57,704 nucleotides of DNA from a virus. Under the pieces are notes generated by a model, which had not been told where the DNA came from, did no database searches, and saw only the letters and a list, made by a program, of their open reading frames with translations. Position 1 is the stretch's first letter; every line of letters begins with the position of its first letter. This document shows positions 15,521 through 24,197 of this stretch, one piece after another. Made by a program: the position numbers and the translations under genes. The stretch is taken from IMG/VR virus record IMGVR_UViG_3300032245_001105, positions 1 through 57,704 of that record. One strand, written 5' to 3'.

Positions 15521-16666
15521 ATGGCTCGCCTATCACTATGGAAAGACGGTAAACACTCAAATGATTACAAGTTCTTTGATCGCAGAATTAGCGAAATGTT
15601 TACCATGGGTGGAACCGGTATTATCATACACAAATACCTAGGCACAAATCAACAAACAGACAGCACGGACCTAACTCAGCCCAACTACACAAATCAAAGC
15701 GAAAAGAACATACAAGATTTGTTGTTTGTAGAAAACCGTGACCGCAAATACGATCGAGATGTTTACAAGATGCGTGGCATTTATACTCGTGCTGATCAAG
15801 ATTTTGATTTAAGCCAATTTGGCCTGTTCTTGCAAACAGGCACCTTGTTCATGACCTTTCATATCAACGACATGATGGACACCATTGGTCGTAAGTTAAT
15901 GGCTGGCGATGTACTAGAATTAGAGCATTTAAAAGATTACAATGCATTGGATCAAGATGTTCCTGCGGCATTGAAGCGTTACTATGTCATTGCCGATGCT
16001 AGTTTGGCCGCAGAAGGATTTACACCAACTTGGTGGCCGCACTTATGGCGTGTCAAAATCAATCCCTTGGTAGACAGCCAAGAGTACAAAGACATTCTCA
16101 GTACCATTGTGGAAGGCACTGCCAGTACCACCACTGCTGATATTATGAGCAACTACGGTGTTTACATGAACATCAATGCGGCTGTAGTGGCACAGGCCGA
16201 AGTAGATGTACCATTGAGTGGATATGATACCAGCAAAATGTATTTGTCTCCAGAGTATGGCGGAATTTATGCCAACAGTAGTGCAGTCACCGCAGACAGT
16301 GTATCCACCACTGCTGATGAGACTACCATTAGTCCGGCAGATAAACTAAAAGGTTACTTGGTAGGAGATGGATTAGCTCCGGATGGTTTGCCTTGCGGAA
16401 CTGGCATAGAGTTCCCAACCAATCCCAGCAAAGGGGATTATTTCTTACGTACAGATTATTTGCCCAACCGGCTATTCCGGTTTAGTGGAGCTCGATGGGC
16501 AACAATTGAAGAAAAACTACGTGCCAACTTGACATTGGGAGCCGAGTCTGGAACATTACGTAATAGTTTTGTCAACAACACAAATACTTCTACCAACATA
16601 GAAGGCGAAACTGTTCCCGAACGACAGAGTCTAAGCAAAGCATTTAAATTAAGAGCGGACAACTAA
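15521..16666 (+). CDS. gp14: Neck protein, gp14-like
   Basis: 381 residues. The segment DYKFFDRRISEMFTMGGTG at the N-terminus, TQPNYTNQSEKNIQDLLFVE and FDLSQFGLFLQTGTLFMTFH match a neck protein of environmental T4-like phages that I take to be gp14. LMAGDVLELEHLKDY corresponds to the T4 gp14 stretch with GDLIYFPM. The C-terminal third (after about residue 245) is Ser/Thr-rich and carries a small beta module, FPTNPSKGDYFLRTDY. The stop TAA is followed at once by the ATG of gp15 (TAAATG). It reads opposite to the gp13 gene, a break from T4 order and strand. Confidence 0.6.
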   Translation: MARLSLWKDGKHSNDYKFFDRRISEMFTMGGTGIIIHKYLGTNQQTDSTDLTQPNYTNQSEKNIQDLLFVENRDRKYDRDVYKMRGIYTRADQDFDLSQFGLFLQTGTLFMTFHINDMMDTIGRKLMAGDVLELEHLKDYNALDQDVPAALKRYYVIADASLAAEGFTPTWWPHLWRVKINPLVDSQEYKDILSTIVEGTASTTTADIMSNYGVYMNINAAVVAQAEVDVPLSGYDTSKMYLSPEYGGIYANSSAVTADSVSTTADETTISPADKLKGYLVGDGLAPDGLPCGTGIEFPTNPSKGDYFLRTDYLPNRLFRFSGARWATIEEKLRANLTLGAESGTLRNSFVNNTNTSTNIEGETVPERQSLSKAFKLRADN

Positions 16667-18046
16667 ATGGCACAGCAATTTTTTTACGATAGTCAAATTC
16701 GGCGTTTCTTAACGCAGTTTATCAGAGTTGTATCCGGCTTTCAAGTTGAGTTTGGGCAGGGCACTAATGGACAGAGGTCTTTGCAACAGGTTCCTGTACT
16801 GTATGGAGATCCCAGTAGACAAGCGGCGCAAATACTTAAACAAAACAGCGAAAACTTACTAAGTAGTGTTCCTGCAATGAGTGTGTATATCAGTGCATTG
16901 GACTACAACCGAGAGGCCATGGCTGACCCCACATTCATTAGTAAAATCAATGTCAGACAGAGGGAGTACGATCCAACCACCGGCGACTATTTACACGGCC
17001 CCGGAGATTCGTACACAGTAGAAAGATTAATGCCAGTCCCATATAAACTAACACTAAAATTGGATATTTGGACTAGCAACACCGAACAGAAATTACAATT
17101 AATTGAACAATTGGCTCAACTTTTTAATCCCAGTTTAGAACTACAGAGCACTGACAATTATATTGACTGGGGCAGTTTAACTGTGGTAGAACTAAAAAGC
17201 ACAGTATGGGATTCAAGATCAGTCCCAGCCGGTGCAGATGAATCTATTAGTGTTGCCACACTGCAATTTGAAATGCCAATTTGGATTTCTAGTCCGGCCA
17301 AAGTTAAACGGCTTGGTGTTGTCACAAACATGATCAATAATGTATTTGATTCCAATGGAAACATCAGCGAAGATGTTTTCACCAGCGCGGATTTAATGAC
17401 CCGCCGTGTTGTGTCATTAAGGGACTATCATTTGTTGTATATTGGTAATACCCTAAAACTTATCAAGAACACCGAACTTGGAGCGAACCCATCGCTGGCC
17501 AATGCCGAATTTGACAGTTGGGTGCAACTTATGGGCAAGATTGGTAAAGTTAGAAATGGTGTTAGTCAAGTAAGACTGCGCCACCCAAACGGCATTAGTG
17601 AGGTGGTCGGCACAATTGCCAATCATCCAACAGACGGAACATCCATGCTGTACACCCCCAATGTGGATACCTTGCCTGGAAACACTTTGTCGCCAGTAAC
17701 AGCAATTATTGACCCTGCCACAGTGGATGTTGAAGATTATTCATTGATGGCTCCTGTTTCGGGCACAAGATATTTGATTTTAAACCCCATTGGCCGTTAT
17801 ACTAATACGGAAGCTGCCGAGGCCTGGGATAAAACAAATCCACTGTTTGTTGCCAATGCCGGAGACATCATCGAATACAGAAATGGACAATGGACTGTGT
17901 CATTTGACAGTGAAAATAGTGACGACTATCAGTATGTCACAAACCTAACTACCACTGTGCAATACAAGTACGACTTCGATACACGTGAGTGGGCAAAAAG
18001 TGTTGAGGGTGTGTATAATTTTAACAACTGGAGTATTGTAATTTAA
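16667..18046 (+). CDS. gp15: Tail completion and sheath stabiliser, gp15-like
   Basis: 459 residues; T4 gp15 has 272. The N-terminal 230 residues fit gp15: FYDSQIRRFLTQFIRVVSG, LQQVPVLYGDPSRQAAQIL, YISALDYNREAM, RLMPVPYKLTLKLDIWTSN and a strand set ending TLQFEMPIWISSPAKVK. T4 gp15 forms the hexameric ring at the top of the tail that contacts the neck. The remaining 220 residues are an added beta-rich region, ending in a YEFD-type repeat with VTNLTTTVQYKYD. It is joined without a gap to gp14 upstream and to the Nudix gene downstream (TAAATG at both). Confidence 0.75.
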   Translation: MAQQFFYDSQIRRFLTQFIRVVSGFQVEFGQGTNGQRSLQQVPVLYGDPSRQAAQILKQNSENLLSSVPAMSVYISALDYNREAMADPTFISKINVRQREYDPTTGDYLHGPGDSYTVERLMPVPYKLTLKLDIWTSNTEQKLQLIEQLAQLFNPSLELQSTDNYIDWGSLTVVELKSTVWDSRSVPAGADESISVATLQFEMPIWISSPAKVKRLGVVTNMINNVFDSNGNISEDVFTSADLMTRRVVSLRDYHLLYIGNTLKLIKNTELGANPSLANAEFDSWVQLMGKIGKVRNGVSQVRLRHPNGISEVVGTIANHPTDGTSMLYTPNVDTLPGNTLSPVTAIIDPATVDVEDYSLMAPVSGTRYLILNPIGRYTNTEAAEAWDKTNPLFVANAGDIIEYRNGQWTVSFDSENSDDYQYVTNLTTTVQYKYDFDTREWAKSVEGVYNFNNWSIVI

Positions 18047-18508
18047 ATGTTATCAAGTACAGGTGCATTGATATATTGCATCCAAACACATCGATATTTG
18101 TTTTTACTTAGAAACAGCAACCGACACTCAGGTAATTGGGGAATTGTGGGCGGCAAAGTAGAAGAGGGTGAGTCAGTTATACAAGGATTGCATCGCGAAA
18201 TACGAGAAGAACTTGGTGGAGAAATTACAGGTGCTAAAATTATCCCTATCGAACAATATACTAGCGACAATGATAAGTTTGTGTTTCACACTTACTTGAT
18301 TAGTGTAGACGAAGAGTTTGTACCTGTATTAAATCACGAGCACCGAGGATACTGTTGGGTTCCCTTAGACGGTTATCCTAAACCATTGCATCCAGGTGTG
18401 TGGCGCAGTTTTAAGTTTACTGCTATTATAGATAAATTACGAACTATGGAGACTGTGTTATCCGATGTCGGCTTCAAGGACAAACTCTCTAAAAGTAATC
18501 TGTCTTAA
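18047..18508 (+). CDS. Nudix hydrolase
   Basis: 153 residues. The Nudix box is complete at about residues 36-58: GKVEEGESVIQGLHREIREE followed by LGG, matching G-x5-E-x7-R-E-U-x-E-E-x-G with its metal-binding glutamates. It would cleave a nucleoside diphosphate linked to another group; the substrate cannot be read. T4 itself carries NudE, and phage Nudix enzymes are linked to nucleotide or NAD/ADP-ribose turnover or cap removal. It starts immediately after the gp15 stop, so it is made late with neck proteins. Its last 51 bp overlap the end of the opposite-strand gene at 18458. Confidence 0.88.
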   Translation: MLSSTGALIYCIQTHRYLFLLRNSNRHSGNWGIVGGKVEEGESVIQGLHREIREELGGEITGAKIIPIEQYTSDNDKFVFHTYLISVDEEFVPVLNHEHRGYCWVPLDGYPKPLHPGVWRSFKFTAIIDKLRTMETVLSDVGFKDKLSKSNLS

Positions 18509-19150
18509 ATTGACTTGGTACTTCCAACTCTCGGGCATGTAGTACTCAGAAGTTGGTGTTACTCGAACGAAATCTACTTCGGGATATAGTTCAAAGATCA
18601 GTTTTAAAGTTTTTTCGTAAAATACGTCGTCACCCTGGCGCCCATCAAATCCCATTAAAAATATTTTTGTGTGTCCATCAAAGCAGGCCAGGTATACAGC
18701 AATACTACCTGCATTCCAACTGGGATCTTGCGGAATTAGATAAAATTTACCAGGATGCTCCAAGATTGGGTTGGCATGTGCATAAACAATATTGTCGTTG
18801 CAGTAACCAGATTCTATTATTCCATCAACTTCTTTGTTGTCAATGATTAGAAAATCTGGTGTAATTTCTTTATACAGTTGGTTGGTTCCGTATGTCTGCA
18901 ATTTATTGGATCCAAAGAGACCACCTTTGTGACTAGATAACAAACCAATGTCAAATCCTTGATAATCATGGCGCCAACTGGCTCGTGATCCACCGCCAAT
19001 TACTATGGCCTGTGTAGTGGTATAGATGTTGGTGATGGCATTGGGGATCCATTCGTACTCAGGTGTCCACTGGGCATTTTTGTAGGTCAATGTAGTGACT
19101 ACATCTTCACCTGTATATGATTCGCGATATAACTGTTTAATGGTTTGCAT
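18458..19150 (-). CDS. Rossmann-like protein resembling DUF115/GT42 enzymes
   Basis: 230 residues. AIVIGGGSRASWRHDYQGFD near residue 48 looks like a nucleotide-sugar or dinucleotide-binding loop. A later stretch, SWNAGSIAVYLACFDGHTKIFLMGFDG, matches the 'AIxxAlxxGxxxIxLxGxD' pattern of DUF115/MAF-type and GT42 sialyltransferase-like proteins. If so, it could attach or handle a sugar, possibly on the fibres or host surface. The family call is tentative. AAGGACC precedes the ATG and AATAAATAC lies at 19171-19178. It lies at the end of the fibre block. Confidence 0.55.
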   Translation of the reverse strand: MQTIKQLYRESYTGEDVVTTLTYKNAQWTPEYEWIPNAITNIYTTTQAIVIGGGSRASWRHDYQGFDIGLLSSHKGGLFGSNKLQTYGTNQLYKEITPDFLIIDNKEVDGIIESGYCNDNIVYAHANPILEHPGKFYLIPQDPSWNAGSIAVYLACFDGHTKIFLMGFDGRQGDDVFYEKTLKLIFELYPEVDFVRVTPTSEYYMPESWKYQVNLRQITFREFVLEADIG

Positions 19151-19170
19151 GGTGTTGGGTCCTTATACTG

Positions 19171-19178
19171 TATTTATT
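19171..19178 (-). promoter_or_regulatory. Late promoter motif
   Basis: AATAAATAC on the minus strand, 20 nt before the ATG at 19150, with AAGGA in the leader. Confidence 0.6.
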
Positions 19179-19181
19179 GCG

Positions 19182-19697
19182 TTACACTGGTATTAGTGTT
19201 CTAACCAGCTTAACTGTGTTGTTTGCACTGACTCCTGTACCCCATAGGATGACATTACCCGACACAATGTTTGATGAAAATGTCATACGAGCGTTGGCTG
19301 TGCTGGAAACTAGGCCATAAGTTGAAATAGTGCTGGTTGTTCCGTCCTGTACTGAGATAATTTCTATAGATTGATACCAAGAATTGGTGACATCTGTGGT
19401 ACTAACCACATACTTGGCTGTGCGATATGCTGTGCTGGCGAACCAATCAATGGCCACTGGAGCTGTGCCAATGCCGGTAACTGTTCTGCTACTTTCAAGT
19501 ATGGGCACTGTGCCGTAGGTCAGGTTGGCGCCGATGTTGACATCGCCCGCAATGCCCGCACCACCTGCAACAACAAGTGCGCCTGTTGTGGTACTGGTAC
19601 TGGTAGTAGTACCCGATATGTTGGCCGAGGCCGCATTGGCCCAAGTATCTACTACAAGATTACCATAAATTCGTGTGCCTGATAAGAGTTTAGCCAT
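19182..19697 (-). CDS. Short tail-fibre-like protein
   Basis: 171 residues. One copy of the TTTGALVVAGGAGIAG repeat sits at about residues 36-52. The C-terminal 80 residues (YRTAKYVVSTTDVTNSWYQ to the end) align by eye with the last 80 residues of the 2202-residue fibre (YRSAKYTVQATNGANYQ), including the DGTT/NGTT and AYG/TYG points. It therefore looks like a detached copy of that fibre's tip. AATAAATA lies 5 nt before the ATG with no Shine-Dalgarno. Confidence 0.75.
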   Translation of the reverse strand: MAKLLSGTRIYGNLVVDTWANAASANISGTTTSTSTTTGALVVAGGAGIAGDVNIGANLTYGTVPILESSRTVTGIGTAPVAIDWFASTAYRTAKYVVSTTDVTNSWYQSIEIISVQDGTTSTISTYGLVSSTANARMTFSSNIVSGNVILWGTGVSANNTVKLVRTLIPV

Positions 19698-19702
19698 AGT
19701 AG

Positions 19703-19710
19703 TATTTATT
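19703..19710 (-). promoter_or_regulatory. Late promoter motif, leaderless type
   Basis: AATAAATA on the minus strand, then CTACT and the ATG at 19697. There is no Shine-Dalgarno. Confidence 0.6.
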
Positions 19711-19715
19711 GTGCG

Positions 19716-21824
19716 TTATATGTTGTACCTGCGGCGTAGGGCGTTGAAATTTTGTGCCACTTCGTCTGCGGAAAGTGCTCGGGTATAGAGTTTTACTCCA
19801 GAGATGTTACCCTCAAATACTGACCCAGAAGCTCCGCTAATGCCGTTGGTTCCGCCAATTAACCAATAAGCAAGTTCTATAGGGTCGTCTTGTGTTGTTG
19901 TGCCAGATTGTGTTAAAGTTCCATTGACATAACATTGCAAATTGCCGCCTGCTCCTCCGGTCCATACACCAACAACTTGGTTCCATTGATTTCTTACGGT
20001 TGTTCCGTAACGTTCTGCTTGCGTGGTAGCATTTCCACGCAACACGATACCGACTTGATTATCATTTGTGGTTCTCATAAGCCCGTGTACACCTGCGTAA
20101 CTGCCCCGAAGATATAGAGCTCCTTTGTTAACTCCATTTGACCAAGTGGCTCCAGTTGGTACAAATATCCAGGCCTCAGCAGTCCACGGATCGTTGAATG
20201 ATGTAGGATAACCAACATTACCTGCTGTGATGGAATTGGTTGTATCTAGATAGTTGTTAAAAACAAATTGACCACCTGCATTTGAACGGTATGTGACATT
20301 ACCATACATTGTGCCAGTTTGTGCAGTATTAGACAAGTTTCTAATTTGTGCGCCCGAACCTGAATAACTGGTAGTTTGTCCACCATCAAACCACCACTGT
20401 AAACTGCTGTCTACAACAGGTGCACCGGTATATTCATCGTAACTGTTGGTGACATACATGTTGCCAGTCTGGTCCTCACGGCGAGCAAAGTTTGGTGTCA
20501 GTATGGTACTTGCACCTTTACCTTGGTAAATAGTGGGACTAGAGCCCTGTTCAATTTGCATACCCCACGCATAGTTATAGTCGCCGACTATATTATTGTT
20601 ATACACACTACGCACCCATATTCTACCAACTACGCCCACAGCCGAATAATTGTTGGTAGCACTACACCACAATCGATACCAACCCAACCCAGTATCAATT
20701 ACTCCATAGTTTACTGTACCAGTATTAGAGCCGCCAGCAGTTGATATAGACAAGTTTGCCCAAGTTAGTGTAAGTATGGCATCTTGGTATGTGTTACCAT
20801 TGTAAAAGGCTAGATTCACGCCAATTGTAGGGCAGTTGCCTTGTTTGACATACACGCTGAGGCAGTAGGGCAAGGCCGCAGTAGAGATGCCAGTTGGATT
20901 CCATTTTTGTATCAGCGCATCATTGCTATACCCGCCCACTGTGGTGGTTATAGTTGATCCAGTTTGTGTGCCGTCTGGCGCTAGTATGCTGTTGGCAGTC
21001 ACTGACACATTGGCTGAACTTTGAATATTGGCTGTCCAGTTCTGTGTTTGCCATAATAGATTCTTAATCACCGGTGCAGTTGAATTGTAAGTGACCTCGT
21101 CAAACTGTCCAGTAGCATAGACTGTATCAGGTACAGTTCGTGTAGTAAAGGTCGGAGTTAGTAATATGTTAGAGCTCGCTATAGGTTGATACGTTGATAC
21201 GTTTGCATTTTTTTCTAGCTGGGCTCCCCACACATAGACTACGTTACCTGCATAATTTGTACCATCATATTGCCCCATTCTATAGATCTGAGGATTCCAA
21301 CCTGTTACTCCTGCAGGAATTGTATAAGTGGAATACATTCTCCACCAATTATTACCAACCGAAATCATTCCAGCGGCTGTAACATTTGCTCCTTTAGTTA
21401 CTGTGCCATTAATTAAATCATATCGGCTACTAGTACCGCCAGTATACCATCCTGTTCCAGATACATATTCATTGACTATGTTCATGTACTGTAAATTACC
21501 ATATTTGACATATCCCGATACTGTCCAAACGTCGCCGCCATTGACCGTAAACTTTGGATTCCCCCTTGCACCATCAGTTAGTGTTGGATATGCATTTAAT
21601 GCCATTAGCATGGTTGCAGTATTGGACCCGTCTGGTGCTATAGCAACGTTTGGGGTGATAGACGTAGAGCTCAATACCCAATTGGTACCGCCATATATTT
21701 GAGAATTTGAGAACTGGTTATAGATTGCGGCGTTGCCAGCAGTTGTATTAAAAGTAACCTCGTCAATGGTGCCATTGACCAACAAGGTTCCGGCGTTGGT
21801 TAATCTAGTAGATATTGTGGCCAC
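19716..21824 (-). CDS. Large adhesin with LamG-like C-terminal domain
   Basis: 702 residues. Two or three long repeats of about 225 residues each share 'FDEVTYNSTA...NLLWQTQNWT'-type openings (near residues 17, 240) and WGAQLEK/WGMQIEQ ends (near 200, 430), as in carbohydrate-binding beta-sandwich modules. Residues 500-702 form a LamG/concanavalin-like jelly roll: PWTAEAWIFVPTGATW, GLMRTTNDNQVGIVLRG, WNQVVGVWTGG, LQCYVNGTLTQSG and the final GVKLYTRALSADEVAQNFNA. LamG-like modules bind glycans, so this is a likely receptor-binding tip or decoration. It follows the next fibre by 3 nt and is part of the late fibre operon. Confidence 0.8.
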   Translation of the reverse strand: MATISTRLTNAGTLLVNGTIDEVTFNTTAGNAAIYNQFSNSQIYGGTNWVLSSTSITPNVAIAPDGSNTATMLMALNAYPTLTDGARGNPKFTVNGGDVWTVSGYVKYGNLQYMNIVNEYVSGTGWYTGGTSSRYDLINGTVTKGANVTAAGMISVGNNWWRMYSTYTIPAGVTGWNPQIYRMGQYDGTNYAGNVVYVWGAQLEKNANVSTYQPIASSNILLTPTFTTRTVPDTVYATGQFDEVTYNSTAPVIKNLLWQTQNWTANIQSSANVSVTANSILAPDGTQTGSTITTTVGGYSNDALIQKWNPTGISTAALPYCLSVYVKQGNCPTIGVNLAFYNGNTYQDAILTLTWANLSISTAGGSNTGTVNYGVIDTGLGWYRLWCSATNNYSAVGVVGRIWVRSVYNNNIVGDYNYAWGMQIEQGSSPTIYQGKGASTILTPNFARREDQTGNMYVTNSYDEYTGAPVVDSSLQWWFDGGQTTSYSGSGAQIRNLSNTAQTGTMYGNVTYRSNAGGQFVFNNYLDTTNSITAGNVGYPTSFNDPWTAEAWIFVPTGATWSNGVNKGALYLRGSYAGVHGLMRTTNDNQVGIVLRGNATTQAERYGTTVRNQWNQVVGVWTGGAGGNLQCYVNGTLTQSGTTTQDDPIELAYWLIGGTNGISGASGSVFEGNISGVKLYTRALSADEVAQNFNALRRRYNI

Positions 21825-21827
21825 GGC

Positions 21828-22904
21828 TTATCCAAACACAGTGTCAATACTGTTTGTTGCTGAATTAAAAACTGTATAGGCACTGCTTACTGAGTTGGCC
21901 CAGGTGTAGCCGTGTTTACTATTAGTACCAATGGCGTAAATGTTACCACTGGCATTGATGTTTCCGCCAACGCCCACGCCGCCTGCTACTTGTAAGGCAC
22001 CTGTCACATTTGATGTTGATGCCTGAGCGTTTGCAACTACCACTGTGTTGGCTGTCGTATTAACTGAGAAAACTGGGTTAGTTGAGAATGGATTTATTAC
22101 ATTAAAATACCCAGTGCCACCAGATCCAGGCCAAATGTTAATGTTGGCATTCAGGGCTGTTGTGGCTGGATGACCAACTATGATGTTGTTTGATGCATCT
22201 TTACCAATTACTTGTCTAAAATAATAAGTTCCAGTTTGACCAATATTGGCGTAGATGCCCCAGTTACTACCTGGAACGGCAATCGCTGTACCATATGTTC
22301 CGCCAGCCACATCAGTGACACTGGTTGGGGTTACATAGTGATAGCCACCGCTAAACACATTACCACTTATACCTGCGCCACCTACAACAACAAGTGCACC
22401 TGTAGTGGTACTGGTACTGGCGGTGCCCGAGTTGGCCACCAAGTTGCCCGACACAATCTCCACACTGGTCACTATTTCTCTGTTCAAGGTGGTGATGTTG
22501 CCCACCACCAGCAAGTTGCCGCCCACATAGGCATCACCAGTGGTGGTCGAAGTAATCGAATATACGCCTGCGTTGGCTGTTAAATTACCAATTTGTAAAT
22601 TACCAACTACTCCAAGCACACTACCTGTGACCAATAATACATTGCCCACTGTGAGGTTGGCATATGATGTGACTGCAATGTTGGAGTTTGTGGCTCCGGT
22701 GTTGGCTGTGTAGGCTGTGACAATGCTCTGTGCGCTTTCGCTCCAGTATAAAGCCACATTACTAACCAGGCCATTGGCACGATTAAATAAAAATCCCACA
22801 TCCACATTGGCCGAGGATGCACCTTGGTTCAGTACCGTGATGGGGTCAGACTGAGCAACTATGCTGGAGTTGAGCTGTCCAAGTCTGGGTCTAGTTAATG
22901 CCAT
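21828..22904 (-). CDS. Tail fibre protein with TTTGAL repeats
   Basis: 358 residues from the ATG at 22904. An ATG at 22940 would place the late promoter (22928-22935) inside the gene, so MALTRPRLGQLN is the better start. Residues 15-70 carry the module 'DPITVLNQGASSANVDVGFL...ALYWSESAQSI' found in most fibres here. Two TTTGAL-type repeats lie near residues 175 and 310. Between them is a TVVG-like beta region. The C-terminus, SKHGYTWANSVSSAYTVF, does not match the others, suggesting a separate end domain. Confidence 0.75.
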   Translation of the reverse strand: MALTRPRLGQLNSSIVAQSDPITVLNQGASSANVDVGFLFNRANGLVSNVALYWSESAQSIVTAYTANTGATNSNIAVTSYANLTVGNVLLVTGSVLGVVGNLQIGNLTANAGVYSITSTTTGDAYVGGNLLVVGNITTLNREIVTSVEIVSGNLVANSGTASTSTTTGALVVVGGAGISGNVFSGGYHYVTPTSVTDVAGGTYGTAIAVPGSNWGIYANIGQTGTYYFRQVIGKDASNNIIVGHPATTALNANINIWPGSGGTGYFNVINPFSTNPVFSVNTTANTVVVANAQASTSNVTGALQVAGGVGVGGNINASGNIYAIGTNSKHGYTWANSVSSAYTVFNSATNSIDTVFG

Positions 22905-22927
22905 TCTGCTTTGTCCACAATATAGTG

Positions 22928-22935
22928 TATTTACC
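22928..22935 (-). promoter_or_regulatory. Late promoter motif
   Basis: GGTAAATAC on the minus strand, placed between a strong terminator and the fibre gene starting at 22904. Confidence 0.6.
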
Positions 22936-22942
22936 TGCAAAC

Positions 22943-22966
22943 AAAAAGGGCCCTCGGGCCCTTTAT
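22943..22966 (-). terminator. Rho-independent terminator
   Basis: An 8-bp stem AAAGGGCC / GGCCCTTT with loop CGAG and five T on the minus strand, ending the unit that includes the 335-residue fibre gene. Confidence 0.85.
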
Positions 22967-22999
22967 TTGTATTTTAGGTTAAGCTAGATTTAAACTCGG

Positions 23000-24007
23000 T
23001 TATCCTGCAAAACACTCAAATGTATAAACCACAGCAGTCCATCTAATGTTTGTTGAGGCTTGACCAGTTGCATTTATTTGTAGACATCCATTTGATGTAT
23101 CAGCGGTTGCTGCCACAGTCCAGGCAGAGGCGCCAGCATCTGCGGCATTTGTGATCACAGTAGGCGATCCAATAAGAACTGTTGTACCAGAACCTGCACC
23201 GCGTTTTATTGCCCCAATTACTGTGAAATATTTGCCATTGCCAGCACCTGTTTGAACAGTTGCCATTATCTCTGCCCTAAAGCCAAAAGCCGTGTTGTTA
23301 TCTAAATTTACTTGATTTAGTGTGCCTGCGGCAGCATTATTTACTGTTAAAGCAGTTGAGGTTGCGTTGGCTGTTGTAGCCATCAAAACTACTTTACGTT
23401 CTTGGTTATAACCATAACTTGTACTACCGTAAGCGCCAAAACAAAGTGCCGCACTTAGATTTCTGTCATAGCCATAGTTACCGCCAATAGCGGCTGAATA
23501 TGTACCTATAACATAATTGTTTGATCCGCCCACAACGGCAGTTTGAAGGCCACTTGCTTGATTGGTACTTCCACCTACAACAACTGAATCAGTTGCATCT
23601 GCTTTATTGTTTTTTCCCGCAAATAATCCACTGTCGGTGCCTGAAGCGACTTGAGTAGCGGCAGCTCTTGTTAACTGCAAATCTACTGAATAACTTCCTC
23701 TTACATTACCACCTGCAGAACTACTGTCTGGGATGGAGCCAACTACACCGCCTGTGCCTTTGGGTACCAGGGCTAAGAACTGATTAGTTGTTCCACCACT
23801 GGCTGTTACTCCGCTGACATTGTTGGTGTTGTTGGGGCTGGCTGTGTTCAGCGTCGAAGTTACACTGGGTAAGTTGACACTTTTTGCATAGGCAGCGACA
23901 TTACTTGCAGTGGTATTGTAAGTTGTGCCTGAGTCAACTGCCAAGAATTGCGTGCCGCTTGCGACTGTTACAAGCCCTGGTAATTCTGATACTTTTGATA
24001 CTGCCAT
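23000..24007 (-). CDS. Fibre protein with YadA-like head repeats
   Basis: 335 residues. The N-terminus MAVSKVSELPGLVTVASGTQFLAVDSGT is a typical attachment segment of small phage fibres. Residues 125-205 contain the short S-x-x-V/A-G-G repeats of YadA-type left-handed beta-rolls (ATDSVVVGGSTNQASG, TAVVGGSNNYVIG, YSAAIGGNYGY). The end is a beta-rich tip with YFTVIGAIKRGAGSG. The gene lies 7 nt after the tiny gene at 24015. It is likely a trimeric receptor-binding fibre, though the receptor cannot be read. Confidence 0.75.
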   Translation of the reverse strand: MAVSKVSELPGLVTVASGTQFLAVDSGTTYNTTASNVAAYAKSVNLPSVTSTLNTASPNNTNNVSGVTASGGTTNQFLALVPKGTGGVVGSIPDSSSAGGNVRGSYSVDLQLTRAAATQVASGTDSGLFAGKNNKADATDSVVVGGSTNQASGLQTAVVGGSNNYVIGTYSAAIGGNYGYDRNLSAALCFGAYGSTSYGYNQERKVVLMATTANATSTALTVNNAAAGTLNQVNLDNNTAFGFRAEIMATVQTGAGNGKYFTVIGAIKRGAGSGTTVLIGSPTVITNAADAGASAWTVAATADTSNGCLQINATGQASTNIRWTAVVYTFECFAG

Positions 24008-24014
24008 GTTGTTT

Positions 24015-24176
24015 CTATTGCTCCGTTATGATATAAGTTGCGCCATCTTCTTCTTTTACAATATATAAGAGAGAATTTTCGCTGACAATTTGAGTACCGG
24101 GAATAACTTCGGCCACCAAGTCACCGACCACAATGCCGCCTTGTATTGTTATTCCTGTTCCAATTATGATTGCCAT
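24015..24176 (-). CDS. Tiny 53-residue fibre-operon protein
   Basis: ATG at 24176, stop TAG at 24015. The protein begins MAIIIGTGITIQGGIVVGD and ends EDGATYIITEQ. It is hydrophobic at the N-terminus and glycine-rich, of the size and position of small fibre adapters. Support: it fills the gap between two fibre genes exactly, has the CTAAATA motif 2 nt before the ATG, and its stop is 7 nt before the next start. I do not recognise a family. It could be a small virion protein or fibre chaperone. Confidence 0.55.
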   Translation of the reverse strand: MAIIIGTGITIQGGIVVGDLVAEVIPGTQIVSENSLLYIVKEEDGATYIITEQ

Positions 24177-24178
24177 AT

Positions 24179-24185
24179 TATTTAG
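24179..24185 (-). promoter_or_regulatory. Late-motif-like sequence next to an ATG
   Basis: CTAAATA on the minus strand, 2 nt before the ATG at 24176. No Shine-Dalgarno is present. It may be a promoter or chance; it lies within the fibre operon. Confidence 0.35.
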
Positions 24186-24197
24186 TTTTTGTTGTTT

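Noticed and set aside
22904-22940. Upstream start for the fibre gene at 22940
   Set aside because: The extra codons are the late promoter sequence itself, right after a terminator.
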